The notes below the pieces were generated by a model, which was given only the letters and a program-made list of their open reading frames with translations, ran no database searches and had not been told where the DNA came from. A DNA stretch of 64,000 nt. Origin: Pseudomonas nabeulensis (GTDB taxonomy: Bacteria; Pseudomonadota; Gammaproteobacteria; Pseudomonadales; Pseudomonadaceae). The stretch is from contig NZ_QUZT01000018.1 in the NCBI RefSeq assembly GCF_004682045.1, forward strand, positions 1-64,000. Direction: 5' to 3'. Made by a program: the position numbers and the translations under genes. Positions 19,901 through 27,500 of this stretch are shown one piece after another. How positions within the stretch are numbered: the first letter of the stretch is position 1; the number at the start of each line of letters is the position of its first letter.

Positions 19901-21334
19901 CAGCAACGGCAGTTCATCGACCCGTTGCTGCGGCTGCGCAATGATTGCCAGCAGCAGGTTATGCCAATGTCGACCCAACTGTTCGATGCTGCCAGCGTCG
20001 AACAGGTCGACGGCATAGGTCAGGGACGCCGACAGGCCGGCGGTATGCTCGGCGGTGTCCAGGGTCAGGTCGAACTGGGTGGTATGGCTTTGCCAGTCCA
20101 GCGTGTTCACGCTCAGTCCAGGGAGCTGGCGGCCAGCACTCGCGGCTTGGGTTTGGTGGTTGAACATCACCTGGAACATCGGGGTGTGGCTCATGCTCCG
20201 TTCCGGCTGCAGCGCTTCCACCAGTTGCTCGAAAGGCAGGTCCTGATGGGATTGGGCATCCAGCGCCGTCTGCCGCACCTGTTCCAACAAGTCGCTGAAG
20301 CGCATCTGCGCGGTGAACTCGGCCTGCAGCACCTGGGTGTTGACGAAGAAGCCGATCAGGCTTTCGGTCTCACTGCGGGCCCGATTGGCAATCGGCACCC
20401 CGACCCGCACCTGGCGTTGCCCGGAGTAGCGATGCAACAACGCCTGGAAAGACGCCAGCAGCACCATGAACAACGTCACGCCCTGCTGTTGCGCCAGGCC
20501 CTTGAGGGACGCCAGCAAGGCCGCATCCACGTCGATAGCCACCCGTGCACCGACACCGCTGGGCACCGTCGGACGCACACGGTCGGCGGGCAGCTCCAGC
20601 ACCGGTTGCTCGCCCCCGAGTTTTTCCAGCCAGTAAGCCAGTTGGCGCTCGCGTTCGCCGGCGTCCATCCAATTGCGCTGCCAGAGGGCATAGTCGCCGT
20701 ACTGGATCGGCAGTGCTGGCAACGCCGCCGCCTGACCCTGGGTGTAACCGACATACAGTTGCACCAGGTCATTGACCAGAATGGGCATCGACCAGCCATC
20801 GGCGACGATATGGTGCACTGTCAGTACCAGCACATGGTCCTGTTCGGCCACTTGCAGCAACTTCATGCGCAGCAGGGGGCCCTGTTGCAGGTCAAACGGG
20901 CTTGAAGTCTGGGCCTGTACATAGTCGGTGATCTGACGTTCAGTATCGCCATCACTCAAGGAGTCGACGTACAAATTGAATTCACCGGCGGGATGCACCA
21001 CCTGCACCGTCCGATCATCCTCCTGCAAAAACGTGGTGCGCAGCACCTCATGGCGTTCCACCAGAGCAGCACAACTGGCCCGCAGGGCATCGACATCCAG
21101 CGCGCCTTCCAGGCGCAGGGCCGCGCAGATGTTGTAGGCGCTGCTGTCCGGCGCCAACTGCCAGAGAAACCACTGGCGTTGCTGGGCATAGGAAAGCAGG
21201 AGAGGTTCGGCACTGGCTCTTTTGAAGATCGGCGTGAGCCCATAGAGGTTGACGCCCTGGCGCTTGAGCAAAGTGGCGAGCGCCTTGCGTTCCTTGGGTG
21301 ACAATGACTCTACGGAATCGAGCAATGCTTGCAC
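10943..21334 (-). CDS. pvdD: pyoverdine NRPS (PvdD-like), C-A-T-C-A-T-C-A-T-TE
   Basis: This is the terminal pyoverdine synthetase, 3463 residues. Landmarks: C1 (H-H-I-V-A-D-G, ~173), A1 (T-S-G-S-T-G, ~651), T1 (L-G-G-H-S, ~1043), C2 (~1228), A2 (~1706), T2 (L-G-G-D-S, ~2105), C3 (H-H-I-L-L-D-G, ~2310), A3 (~2768), T3 (~3155), and a thioesterase with G-W-S-L-G (~3283). Hand-read specificity codes are DILQLGLIWK (the Gly code), DVWHVSLIDK (the Ser code) and DGEACGGVTK (probably hydroxyornithine). The TE would release the finished peptide, probably with a cyclic hydroxyornithine end. Translation starts at GTG behind AGGAGA. No PvdS box precedes it; it probably depends on the upstream NRPS operon. 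The symbol follows the usual naming of the last synthetase. Confidence 0.9.
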   Translation of the reverse strand: MQALLDSVESLSPKERKALATLLKRQGVNLYGLTPIFKRASAEPLLLSYAQQRQWFLWQLAPDSSAYNICAALRLEGALDVDALRASCAALVERHEVLRTTFLQEDDRTVQVVHPAGEFNLYVDSLSDGDTERQITDYVQAQTSSPFDLQQGPLLRMKLLQVAEQDHVLVLTVHHIVADGWSMPILVNDLVQLYVGYTQGQAAALPALPIQYGDYALWQRNWMDAGERERQLAYWLEKLGGEQPVLELPADRVRPTVPSGVGARVAIDVDAALLASLKGLAQQQGVTLFMVLLASFQALLHRYSGQRQVRVGVPIANRARSETESLIGFFVNTQVLQAEFTAQMRFSDLLEQVRQTALDAQSHQDLPFEQLVEALQPERSMSHTPMFQVMFNHQTQAASAGRQLPGLSVNTLDWQSHTTQFDLTLDTAEHTAGLSASLTYAVDLFDAGSIEQLGRHWHNLLLAIIAQPQQRVDELPLLGADERQRIIHDWNRTTADYPQGQCVPQLFEAQAERSPEACALVFAGQSLSYRELNRQANQLAHKLRDLGVGPEALVGVALERGPQMIIGLLAILKAGGAYVPLDPDYPSERLAHMMNDSGLQLLLTQGRLLENLPIPATVQSLCLDQASGWLDDCSEQNPVAQVLPGNLAYVIYTSGSTGLPKGVTIRHDALVNFLWTMGERPGITASDRVLSLTSLSFDIAGLELYLPLLRGAAVVLLRDQENKDPHALLKVIDEQAASVIQATPSTWRMVLDAAPEGALKGKKILCGGEALTAELAQRLIAQAGHVWNLYGPTETTIWSGVHYVGPHAGTWLGRPIANTAFHILDDNFDAVPVGVSGELYIGGDGLARGYLRRPGLTAERFVPDPFGNGRLYRTGDLVRYRQDGVVEYIGRLDHQLKIRGFRIELGEIEACLVAHEQVREAVVIDIDGPLGKQLAAYLVSVDAAAHQADDDAQSAWRQALKNHMKQQLPDYMVPTHLVVVDKLPLTPNGKVDRKALPRPDATAQQGVHVAPQTPLQVALAHIWAEVLKVDQVGLTDNFFELGGHSLLATQMIGRIRQRLDLEVPLRRLFEAQDLQGFAELAAQASGAAVQAMPVVERGQPLAVSYAQQRQWILWQLEPASAAYNISAALRLTGHLDPQALRQAFEALISRHETLRTTFRQDGDTPLQIIHPATAFVLDQEALDSEAQLTARVQHLVQLPFDLVQGPLLRVKLLRLDADEHVLVLTLHHIVTDGWSTSILVDELVQRYAGFSQGQAVELAPLPIQYADYAAWQRQWLQAGERDRQLAYWTQKLGGEQPVLELPTDRARPALPSRAGAQVTINLEPAMINDLKALAKHEGVTLFMLLLASFQTLLQRYSAQSQVRVGVPVANRTRGEIERLIGFFVNTQVLQAEFDTHATFSDVLQQVKHTALEAQAHQDLPFEQLVDALQPQRSLNHSPLFQVMFNHQTDVKGPRLSLPGLTVEGLNWQAHSTQFDLALDTVEHHSGLSAAFTYATQLFDASTIEQMGRHWRNLLQAIIEQPAQRVDELRLLDDAERRKILRTWNRTDAIYPGERYVHQRFEHQVRQQPHAPALLFADQTLSYEQLNRRANRLAHKLRELGVGPEVLVGVALERSLEMVVGLLAILKAGGAYVPLDPDYPTDRLAYMLEDSGVKLLLTQSHLLAQLPIAESMHSLCLDQDGGWLESYSDSNPSPALSSNNLAYVIYTSGSTGRPKGAGNTHEALLNRLDWMQKAYGLQADDTVLQKTPFSFDVSVWEFFWPLMAGARLAIAQPGDHRDPERLRDTIQRYQVSTLHFVPSMLQVFMSSEGVEQCQSLRRVVCSGEALSKALSDQTRARLPAAGLYNLYGPTEAAIDVTHWTCGEEHGVSVPIGLPIDNLKTHILEPSLTPAARGVSGELYLGGIGLARGYHQRPALTAERFVPDPFDPVGGGRLYRTGDLARYREHGVIDYVGRIDHQVKIRGLRIELGEIEARLVEHPQVREAVVLAVDGALGKQLVGYCVTADGTVPAPGSEEGARLRSELAQFLGRELPDYMVPAHWLLLAQMPVTANGKLARNLLPAPDMSQALEEYRAPRTEVEQQLVTIWQDVLNLPRVGVIDNFFALGGDSIISIQVVSQARQLGLQLAPKDLFLQQTIEKLAGIVTQVQAPADVQPVALHGLNERQVQALPIPHGQVEALYSLSPMQQGMLFLGLNSDPEDELYINQLNVSVEGLQVARLRQAWESVAQRHDVLRTGFLWQNLDEPVQFVLRDIGLPLTELDWRHEPATDVLVKDLAREERLRGFNLAQPPLQRVVLIRLGDDRYQLIWTYHHILLDGWSTSQLMGEILAAYSGQTLAPVVPYRNYIGWLRQQDPSISQAFWGKQLAEFEEPTYLADAFASGKREQGHQALYSRFTPQVTQDLKAFAAAQRITLNTLVQGAWLLLLSRYSGQRTVCFGATVAGRPSALPGAQSMLGLFINTLPVIHEVDPQASVGQWLQDLQRVNLELRDHEYTPLGDIQRWAGRSGQALFDSIIVFENQPLDRTLREWKDDSLRFGDVGGAGLTDFPMDLMVTLEDYLAIEYMYLRQCFSDAAVEGIRANMEALMLALAADARQPVGNLGLKYTPPAPQLALPASAPAPLVHERIQHWAERQGSATAVKVGERSLSFAQLETRANQLAHHLIAEGVGPEVRVGVALPRSETMIVALLAVLKAGAAYVPIDAAYPRERLSYLMQDSGIALLLTDSRIVASLPINPALHVLEVDRLETCQWPASAPQNRVHPENLAYVIYTSGSTGQPKGVVVSHGPLAMHCQAVGERYEMSPADCELLFMSFAFDGAHERWLTTLTHGGCLLLRDDELWTPEQTYSAMHQHGVTVAAFPPVYLLQLAEHARLDGNPPPVRIYCFGGDAVPEASYALAREALKPQYIINGYGPTETVVTPLIWKAAEGQPCGAIYAPIGECVGQRSAYVMDIDLNPLPPGVAGELYLGGEGVARGYLNRAGLTAERFVADPCARGGRLYRTGDLVRQRENGTFDYLGRLDNQVKIRGFRIELGEIEACLTAMDEVGHAAVVVREGPSGNQLFGYVTLSDFAPQGVLDSLRERLKQALPDYMVPAQLMVLDRLPLNPNGKLDRNALPMPDARSEYLAPRNELEQAMAAIWQTVLKVERVGVTDNFFELGGDSILSMQVVAKSRALKKFGFTLRLRDLIQKPSIAQLTAAPGKNVPLLALNAEVSGTTPLFCVHAGFGTVFDYEPLARRLNGTCAVIGIQARQLLDPNWEEQSLVAMAKDYVGYLRDKQPQGPYRLLGWSLGATLSLLMAAELERQGQGVEFLALLDSFVPSPANVQQSDHWLDDLSELLRATVPGAAAVDVSDTREENPQTVRALIVQALGQVPAGLGVDELTQVFACARTLKRLSRALDYCPKVAVQPLSWWVAGRDDEQHELARQIGSAGWVAQPLTCGHFQVPREPSVLRELEDALNELLAVTEPS

Positions 21335-21359
21335 TTGAACCTCTCCTACAAAGATATCG

Positions 21360-21394
21360 GCTCAACACGCCTGGGGCACGCATGGGTGTTGAGC
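21360..21394. repeat. inverted repeat in the leader of the last NRPS gene
   Basis: GCTCAACAC and GTGTTGAGC form a perfect 9-bp stem around a 17-base spacer, 25 bp upstream of the GTG start. A stem here could act in the mRNA leader. Confidence 0.6.
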
Positions 21395-21399
21395 ACATG

Positions 21400-21422
21400 A
21401 AAAAGCCGGACTTTTGCCGGCT
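21400..21422 (-). terminator. possible terminator between the second and third NRPS genes
   Basis: On the minus strand AGCCGG, a seven-base loop, CCGGCT is followed by four further T. Stem and T-run are short, so partial termination is more likely than a complete stop. Confidence 0.45.
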
Positions 21423-21466
21423 CCTTGAATGCTGAAAATGAGCGTCCACCCTGGGTGGCACGGCCT

Positions 21467-21505
21467 GCGGGCACGGCATCCGCAATGCCTGGATGCGGTG
21501 CCCGC
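21467..21505. repeat. long inverted repeat just after the second NRPS gene
   Basis: A 15-base arm starting GCGGGCACGG pairs with an arm ending GGTGCCCGC, with one mismatch and a 9-base loop. It lies 9 bp beyond the second NRPS stop. It has no T-run and may protect the mRNA 3' end or help pause transcription. Confidence 0.7.
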
Positions 21506-21514
21506 AAGGGAGCG

Positions 21515-24500
21515 CTAAATCAACTCATCAATTTCCTCTGTAGTAAGACGTTTGAGGGCCTCCAAAGATTTAGCCAATTCGCTGTGAATCGTCTGGCTCT
21601 GGTCTTGCTTGCCCGCTGCCACGCGGCAGAACGCCGCCAGGGTGGAATGCTCGAACAGCTCCCGCAGGTTCACCTCGATCGATAACTGTTCGCGTACCCG
21701 CACCACCACTTGCACCACCAATAACGAATGGCCGCCCAGTTCGAAGAAGTTGTCGGTCAGGCCAACCTGGGGCACTTTCAGAACATCGGCCCAAATGGCG
21801 GCCATCTGTTGCTCCAACGCCGAGACCGGTGCCACGTAATCCTGCTGCAGTTGGCTGATATCCGGCTGCGGCAGGGCCTTGCGATCCAGCTTGCCGTTGG
21901 CGGTCAACGGCAGCGCTGCCAACATCACCCACTGCGCCGGCACCATGTAACCCGGCAGGCTGGCACGTACATGCTCGGCCAGGTGGGTGCGCAGCTCGCC
22001 CAGCGCCTGGTTGCCGGCGTCGATCAACGCGAGGTCGCGAGGCACGCAGTACGCCACCAGTTGCTTGCCTCCCGCCCCGTCGACATCCACCACGACAACG
22101 TTGAGCAATGCCCCATGGCTTTGCAGGCGCGCCTCGATTTCGCCCAGTTCGATACGGTAGCCACGGATCTTCACCTGGAAGTCCGCACGCCCGATGTACT
22201 CCAACACGTCACTGTCCGGCTGCTGGCGTGCCAGGTCACCGCTGCGGTACAGACGCTCGCCAGGGCAGGCGCTGAACGGGTCCGGCACAAAGCTCAACGC
22301 GGTGCGCAACGGATCCCCCAGGTAACCACGCCCTACCCCAACCCCGGCGATATGCAGCTCGCCCGTTGCCCGCACCGGCATGGGTTCGAGCAGGTCATTC
22401 AGTACATACAGACGGTTGTGGTCGGTGCGCGTGCCAATCGGCAAATGGGCTTGCTCGCCGGTTGTGCGTACGCGGTACAACGCCACGTCATCGGAACATT
22501 CCGCCGGGCCGTAGGCGTTGATCAGTTCTACCTGCGGGTAACGTTCCAGCCAGCGCCGCGCCAGCGCCGGCGGCATGGCTTCGCCGGTGGTCAGCAGGTA
22601 GCGCAAGGCCGGCAATGGCACCGCCGGCAGTTCCAGCACGGCCTGGATCATCGCCGGTACACACTCCAACACGCTGACCCCGCTACTGCGCACGTGTTCC
22701 AGTAACCGTTGCGGATCCTGGGCAATGGCGTCCGCGATGATTTCCACCCGCGCCCCGCAAAGGGCGGCGGTCAGCAGTTGCCAGACGCTGATGTCGAAAC
22801 TCTGGGAAGCGGTCTGGGCAATGACATCTGCCGACGACAGGCCCAGGTACGGGATCTTGCTCAACTGATTGTTGAGCATACCGGCCTGCTCCACCATCAC
22901 CCCCTTGGGCACGCCAGTGGAGCCGGACGTAAAGATCACATACGCCAACAAACGCCCGGCATCCTCCGGCATGCCACGCAAGGGGTTGGCGAATGACGGC
23001 TGCGCCTGCACCTGCTCCCACACCAGCAGCGCCGGCGGCTGTGCGAGCCCGTCGAGCAACTGCTGCGCCAACGGCTGGCATGCGGCGTCGCACACCAGCA
23101 CCGCCGCCTTGCTCAAGCCCAGCACCTCCACCAGGCGTTTGACCGGCAAGCTCGGGTCCAGTGACAGATACCCCCCACCCGCCTTGAACGTCGCGACGAC
23201 CATGCCCAGCAACGGCAGGTCACGCTCGCCCAACACCGCTACCAGTCCATCGGCTTCGATGCCGTTGGCTTGCAGCGCTTGCGCCAAGTGGGTGGATTGT
23301 CGATCCAGGTCCTCATAACGCCAGCTGCGGCCCTGGCTACTGGCGGCCACGCGTTGGCGATGCTCCAGCGCACTGGCCGCGAACAAGCGAGCATAGCCCT
23401 GGCTCAGGGCAGGCGGCACGGCGTCGCTTCCAGCCAAGTCCCGGGTCAAGGCCGGCAGTTGGTGGAACGGTTGGTCCAAACCTTCGGCCAGGGTCAGCAA
23501 CGTGGCCTGGAAGTCAGCCAGCAAGGCTTCGATGGTTGCCGCCTCGAACAGGCGCTGGTCGTAGGACAGGTGCAAGCCCAACACCTCGCCGGGGTATACC
23601 ACCACGGTAATCGGATAGTTGGTGTGCGTACGCGAGGTGCCTGCCTGCACGTTCATGCTGGCCGCCTGCACGCCGACACTGGACTCCACCGGGGCGTTCT
23701 CGAACACAAACAGGCTGTCGAACAAGGGTTGGCCGGCACCGATTTCACTGCAGCCCTGGATGGTCACCAGCGGTAGATGCTCATGCTCACGCAGGTCCAG
23801 GTTGTGTTCGAACATCGCCTGCAACCAAGCCTTGGCAGATTGGCTGGAGCCTGCACCCGGCACGGCCACACGCAACGGGATACTGTTGATGAACAGCCCC
23901 ACAGTCGCCTGCATTTCCGGAAACTCCACCGGGCGGCCGGCCACGGTGATGCCGAACAGCACGTCACGCTCACCGCTGTAGCGTTGCAACAGCATTGCCC
24001 AGGCGCCCTGCACCAGGGTGTTGACGGTCAGCTGGGCCGCTTGGGCCTTTTGGGCCAGGGCCGCGCTCTGTTCGTGGCTGAAGTAGACAATGCGGTCGTC
24101 GACCGTCGCCTCCCCCTGCTCACGGTTGATGGTGTGGTCGAACGGCAACGGCGTCGGCCGTTCGAACCCGCGCAGGTTGTCGCTCCAGAATGCCTTGGAG
24201 GCATCTTGGTCCCAACCTTCAAGCAGGGCGATAAAGTCGCGATAGCGCGACGGCACCGGCAACTGAACCTGCTCACCCTTGAGCAGGCCTTCGTAGACCT
24301 TGAAGAACTCGTCCACGATGCCCATCCGGCACCAGGCATCCAGCAGCACGTGGTGGTTGCTGAACACAAAACCGAAGCGTTCCGGCGCCAGCTGGATCAG
24401 ACGCAGACGGAATGGCACCTCCCTGGCCAGGTCGAAGCCCTGGCGCAACTCCTCGGCCAATTCGGCGGCCAGTGTGCTTTCATAGTCGGCACTGTCGATG

Positions 24501-27500
24501 TGCTGCCAGTCATAGAACCGAATGACAGGCTCCTGTCGACGATGAACGATTTGCACCATGCGCTCACTGACGTCCCAATTGAACGACGTACGCAGCACCT
24601 CATGGCGCCCAACCACCACCTTCCATGCCTCCATGAAGGCGGGTACATCAATGCCATGCTCTACCCGGTAGCAGTACTGCATCATGTAGATGCCCGAGCC
24701 CGGCTCCAGCAAGGTGTGCAACAACAGCCCTTCCTGCATGGGCGACAACGGGTAGATGTCCTCAATGTCCCGCGCGGCGACTGGCAGGCGATCCAATTGT
24801 GCTTGCGTCAGGCGCGCCAGGGGGAAGTCGCCCGGCGTGACGCCCTGGTTGGATTCATCCAGGCAATGCTCGATCACCTCCTTGAGTGACTGCTCATAGG
24901 CGCTGGCCAGGTGTTGCAGGGTTTCTTCGCGGAACATGTCCCGGCTGAAAGTCCAGTCCAGGACCAACTCGCCGTTGTAGACCTGACCATTGATGCTCAG
25001 CCAGTTGCCCAGCGGTGCATGGTCGTCCTGGCGGCGACCGCAGTCTTCACTGGCCGGCACAAACAGCGCGCCCTGGTCGGGGGAGAAGCTGCCGTCGAAC
25101 TGCCCCAGGTAATTGAAGGTCACCCGCGCCTCGGGCAAGGCCCGCAGCTGGCTGGCGTAGTCCTCGCCTCCCAGGTAACGCAGCACGCCATAGCCAATGC
25201 CCTTGTGGGGCACTTGCCACAGCTGCTGCTTGATGTGCTTGATGCTGTCGCCGACGCCGGCGTGGGGCGTGAGCCGAACCGGGAACAGGCTAGTGAACCA
25301 ACCCACGGTACGGCTCAGGTCGATGTCGTCGAACAAGTCTTCGCGGCCATGGCCTTCCAGGGCAATGCTCACCCCAGGTTGCCCGCTCCACTGGCACAGC
25401 GTACGGGCCAGGGCGGTGAGCAGCAGGTCGTTGACCTGGGTACGATACGCCGCCGGCGCCAGCTTGAGCAGTTGATGGGTCAACCCCTTGTCCAGCCGCG
25501 AGGTGACACGGGCGGCCTGCAGAGTGGTCATGGCGCCGTCGGCTGAATCGCAGGGCAACTCCTGGCCGCCCTCTCCCTGGGCATTGAGCCAATAGTCGCG
25601 CTCCGCCGCCAGGGTGTCACTGCTGGCATAACGGCTCAGATGTTCTGCCCATTCCTGGAAAGAACCGGTCTTGGCCGCCAGAACCACTGGCGCGCCCCGA
25701 CTCGCTTGGCGATAAGCCGTTTGCAGGTCTTCGAGCAGAACGCGCCATGACACGCCGTCCACCACCAGATGGTGGATCACCACCAGCAAGCGTTGCTGGC
25801 CGTCCGGCAGGTCAAACAGCACTGCGCGCACCAGTTGCCCCTGCTCAAGGTCCAGGCTGCCCTGGGCCTCGTCGGCGGCATTGGTCAGGTGGGCCGCGTC
25901 GTCCAGGGTGTTATGCCACAGGAGGGTCGATACCTTGGGTGCCTGGAACTCGGCTCGCCATTGCCCCTGTTGTTCACTGAAGCGCAGGCGCAAGGCATCG
26001 TGTGCCAGAACCACAGCCTGCAAGGCAGCCTCCAGGGCCGACGCGCTCAAGCGCTCGCCCGGGGTCAGCAAGACAGACTGGTTCCAGCGTTGGCGCTGAG
26101 GGATGGGCGCCTGGAAAAACCGCTGCTGGATCGGCAACAGAGGCACCACGCCGCTTGCCACCGATGATACCGACGCCGCACGGGGCTTTTCCTCGACCGG
26201 CCTGGCCACCTGAGCCAGCAAGCCGACGGTCTGTTTCTCGAACAGCTGCTTAGGTGTGATCTTGATGCCCTGGCGCTTGGCACGGGCAATGATTTGCAGG
26301 CTGAGAATCGAATCACCGCCCAGTTCGAAGAAGTTGTCGCTGGTGCCCACTCGATCCAGCTTGAGTACGTCGGCCCAGACGTTGGCGAGCTTTTCTTCAA
26401 CGTCGCCTACCGGCGCCACATAGGGACGGCTGGTCACTTCGGGTTTGGGCAGGGCACGCTTGTCCAACTTGCCGTTGGGGGTCAGTGGCAACCGCTCCAA
26501 CAGCAGGATATGGGCCGGGACCATGTAGTCCGGCAGTCGCGCCTGCAACTGTGGAGCCAAGGTCACGGCGTTGACACCATCGGCAGCTACGCAGTACGCC
26601 ACCAGTTGCAGGCGTTCGGGATCGCTGTCCAACGCTTGCGCCAGGACAACGGCGTCCTGCACGCCGTCGAGTTGGCGCAACCATTCAGCGATTTCCCCCG
26701 GTTCAACCCGATAGCCACGGATCTTGACCTGTTCGTCGGCCCGCCCCAGGAACTCCACCCGCCTCTGTTCGATTCGGGCGCGGTCGCCAGCCCGATACAG
26801 TCGCTCGCCATGCCGCGCCTCAGGGTCTGGCACAAAGCGCTCGGCGGTCAGGGCTGCGCGCCCCAGATAGCCGTGGGCGACGCCCTGCCCGCCCAGGTAC
26901 AACTCGCCTGCCACCCGTTCGGGGACTGGGTTGAGCCCGCCGTCCAGCACCCGCACGCAACTGTTGGCCAGCGGCTGGCCGATTGGCACGCTGCGGTAGC
27001 CGGCCAGGGTGTCACCCACTTCATGGGTGAGAATGCCGACCGTGGTTTCCGTCGGGCCATAGTGGTTGACCACCCGGCAATCGGGGCGCAGTTGGCGCAC
27101 CTTCTGCGCAAGGGACCAAGGGCATGCCTCGCCCCCCACTATCAGCAATTGCCGAGGCAGCACATTCCCGGGGGTGGCGGCTTGCAACAGCCCCTGCAAG
27201 TGGCTGGGCACGATTTTCAGCACGTCGACCTGGTGCTCGCTCATGTAGGCGGCAAAACTATCGGGGTCGAATGCGTGGTCCTTGGACAGCAGGTGCAACA
27301 GGCGACCGGAGGCCAATGCACCAAACAGCATGGTGTGCCCCAGGTCTGCCGCCACCGTCGACGCCATGGCCATGCTGGCGCCTGCCGGCACGTGCAGACG
27401 GTCCAGCACGCCTTGCAGGTAGTTGGCCAACATCTGATGGCTGAGGACCACACCCTTGGGCTGGCCGGTGGAGCCCGAGGTGTAGATCACGTAAGCGGTT

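Noticed and set aside
21335-21420. A PvdS box for the terminal NRPS gene
   Set aside because: No TAAAT with a CGT at 16-17 bases was found on the minus strand in this gap.
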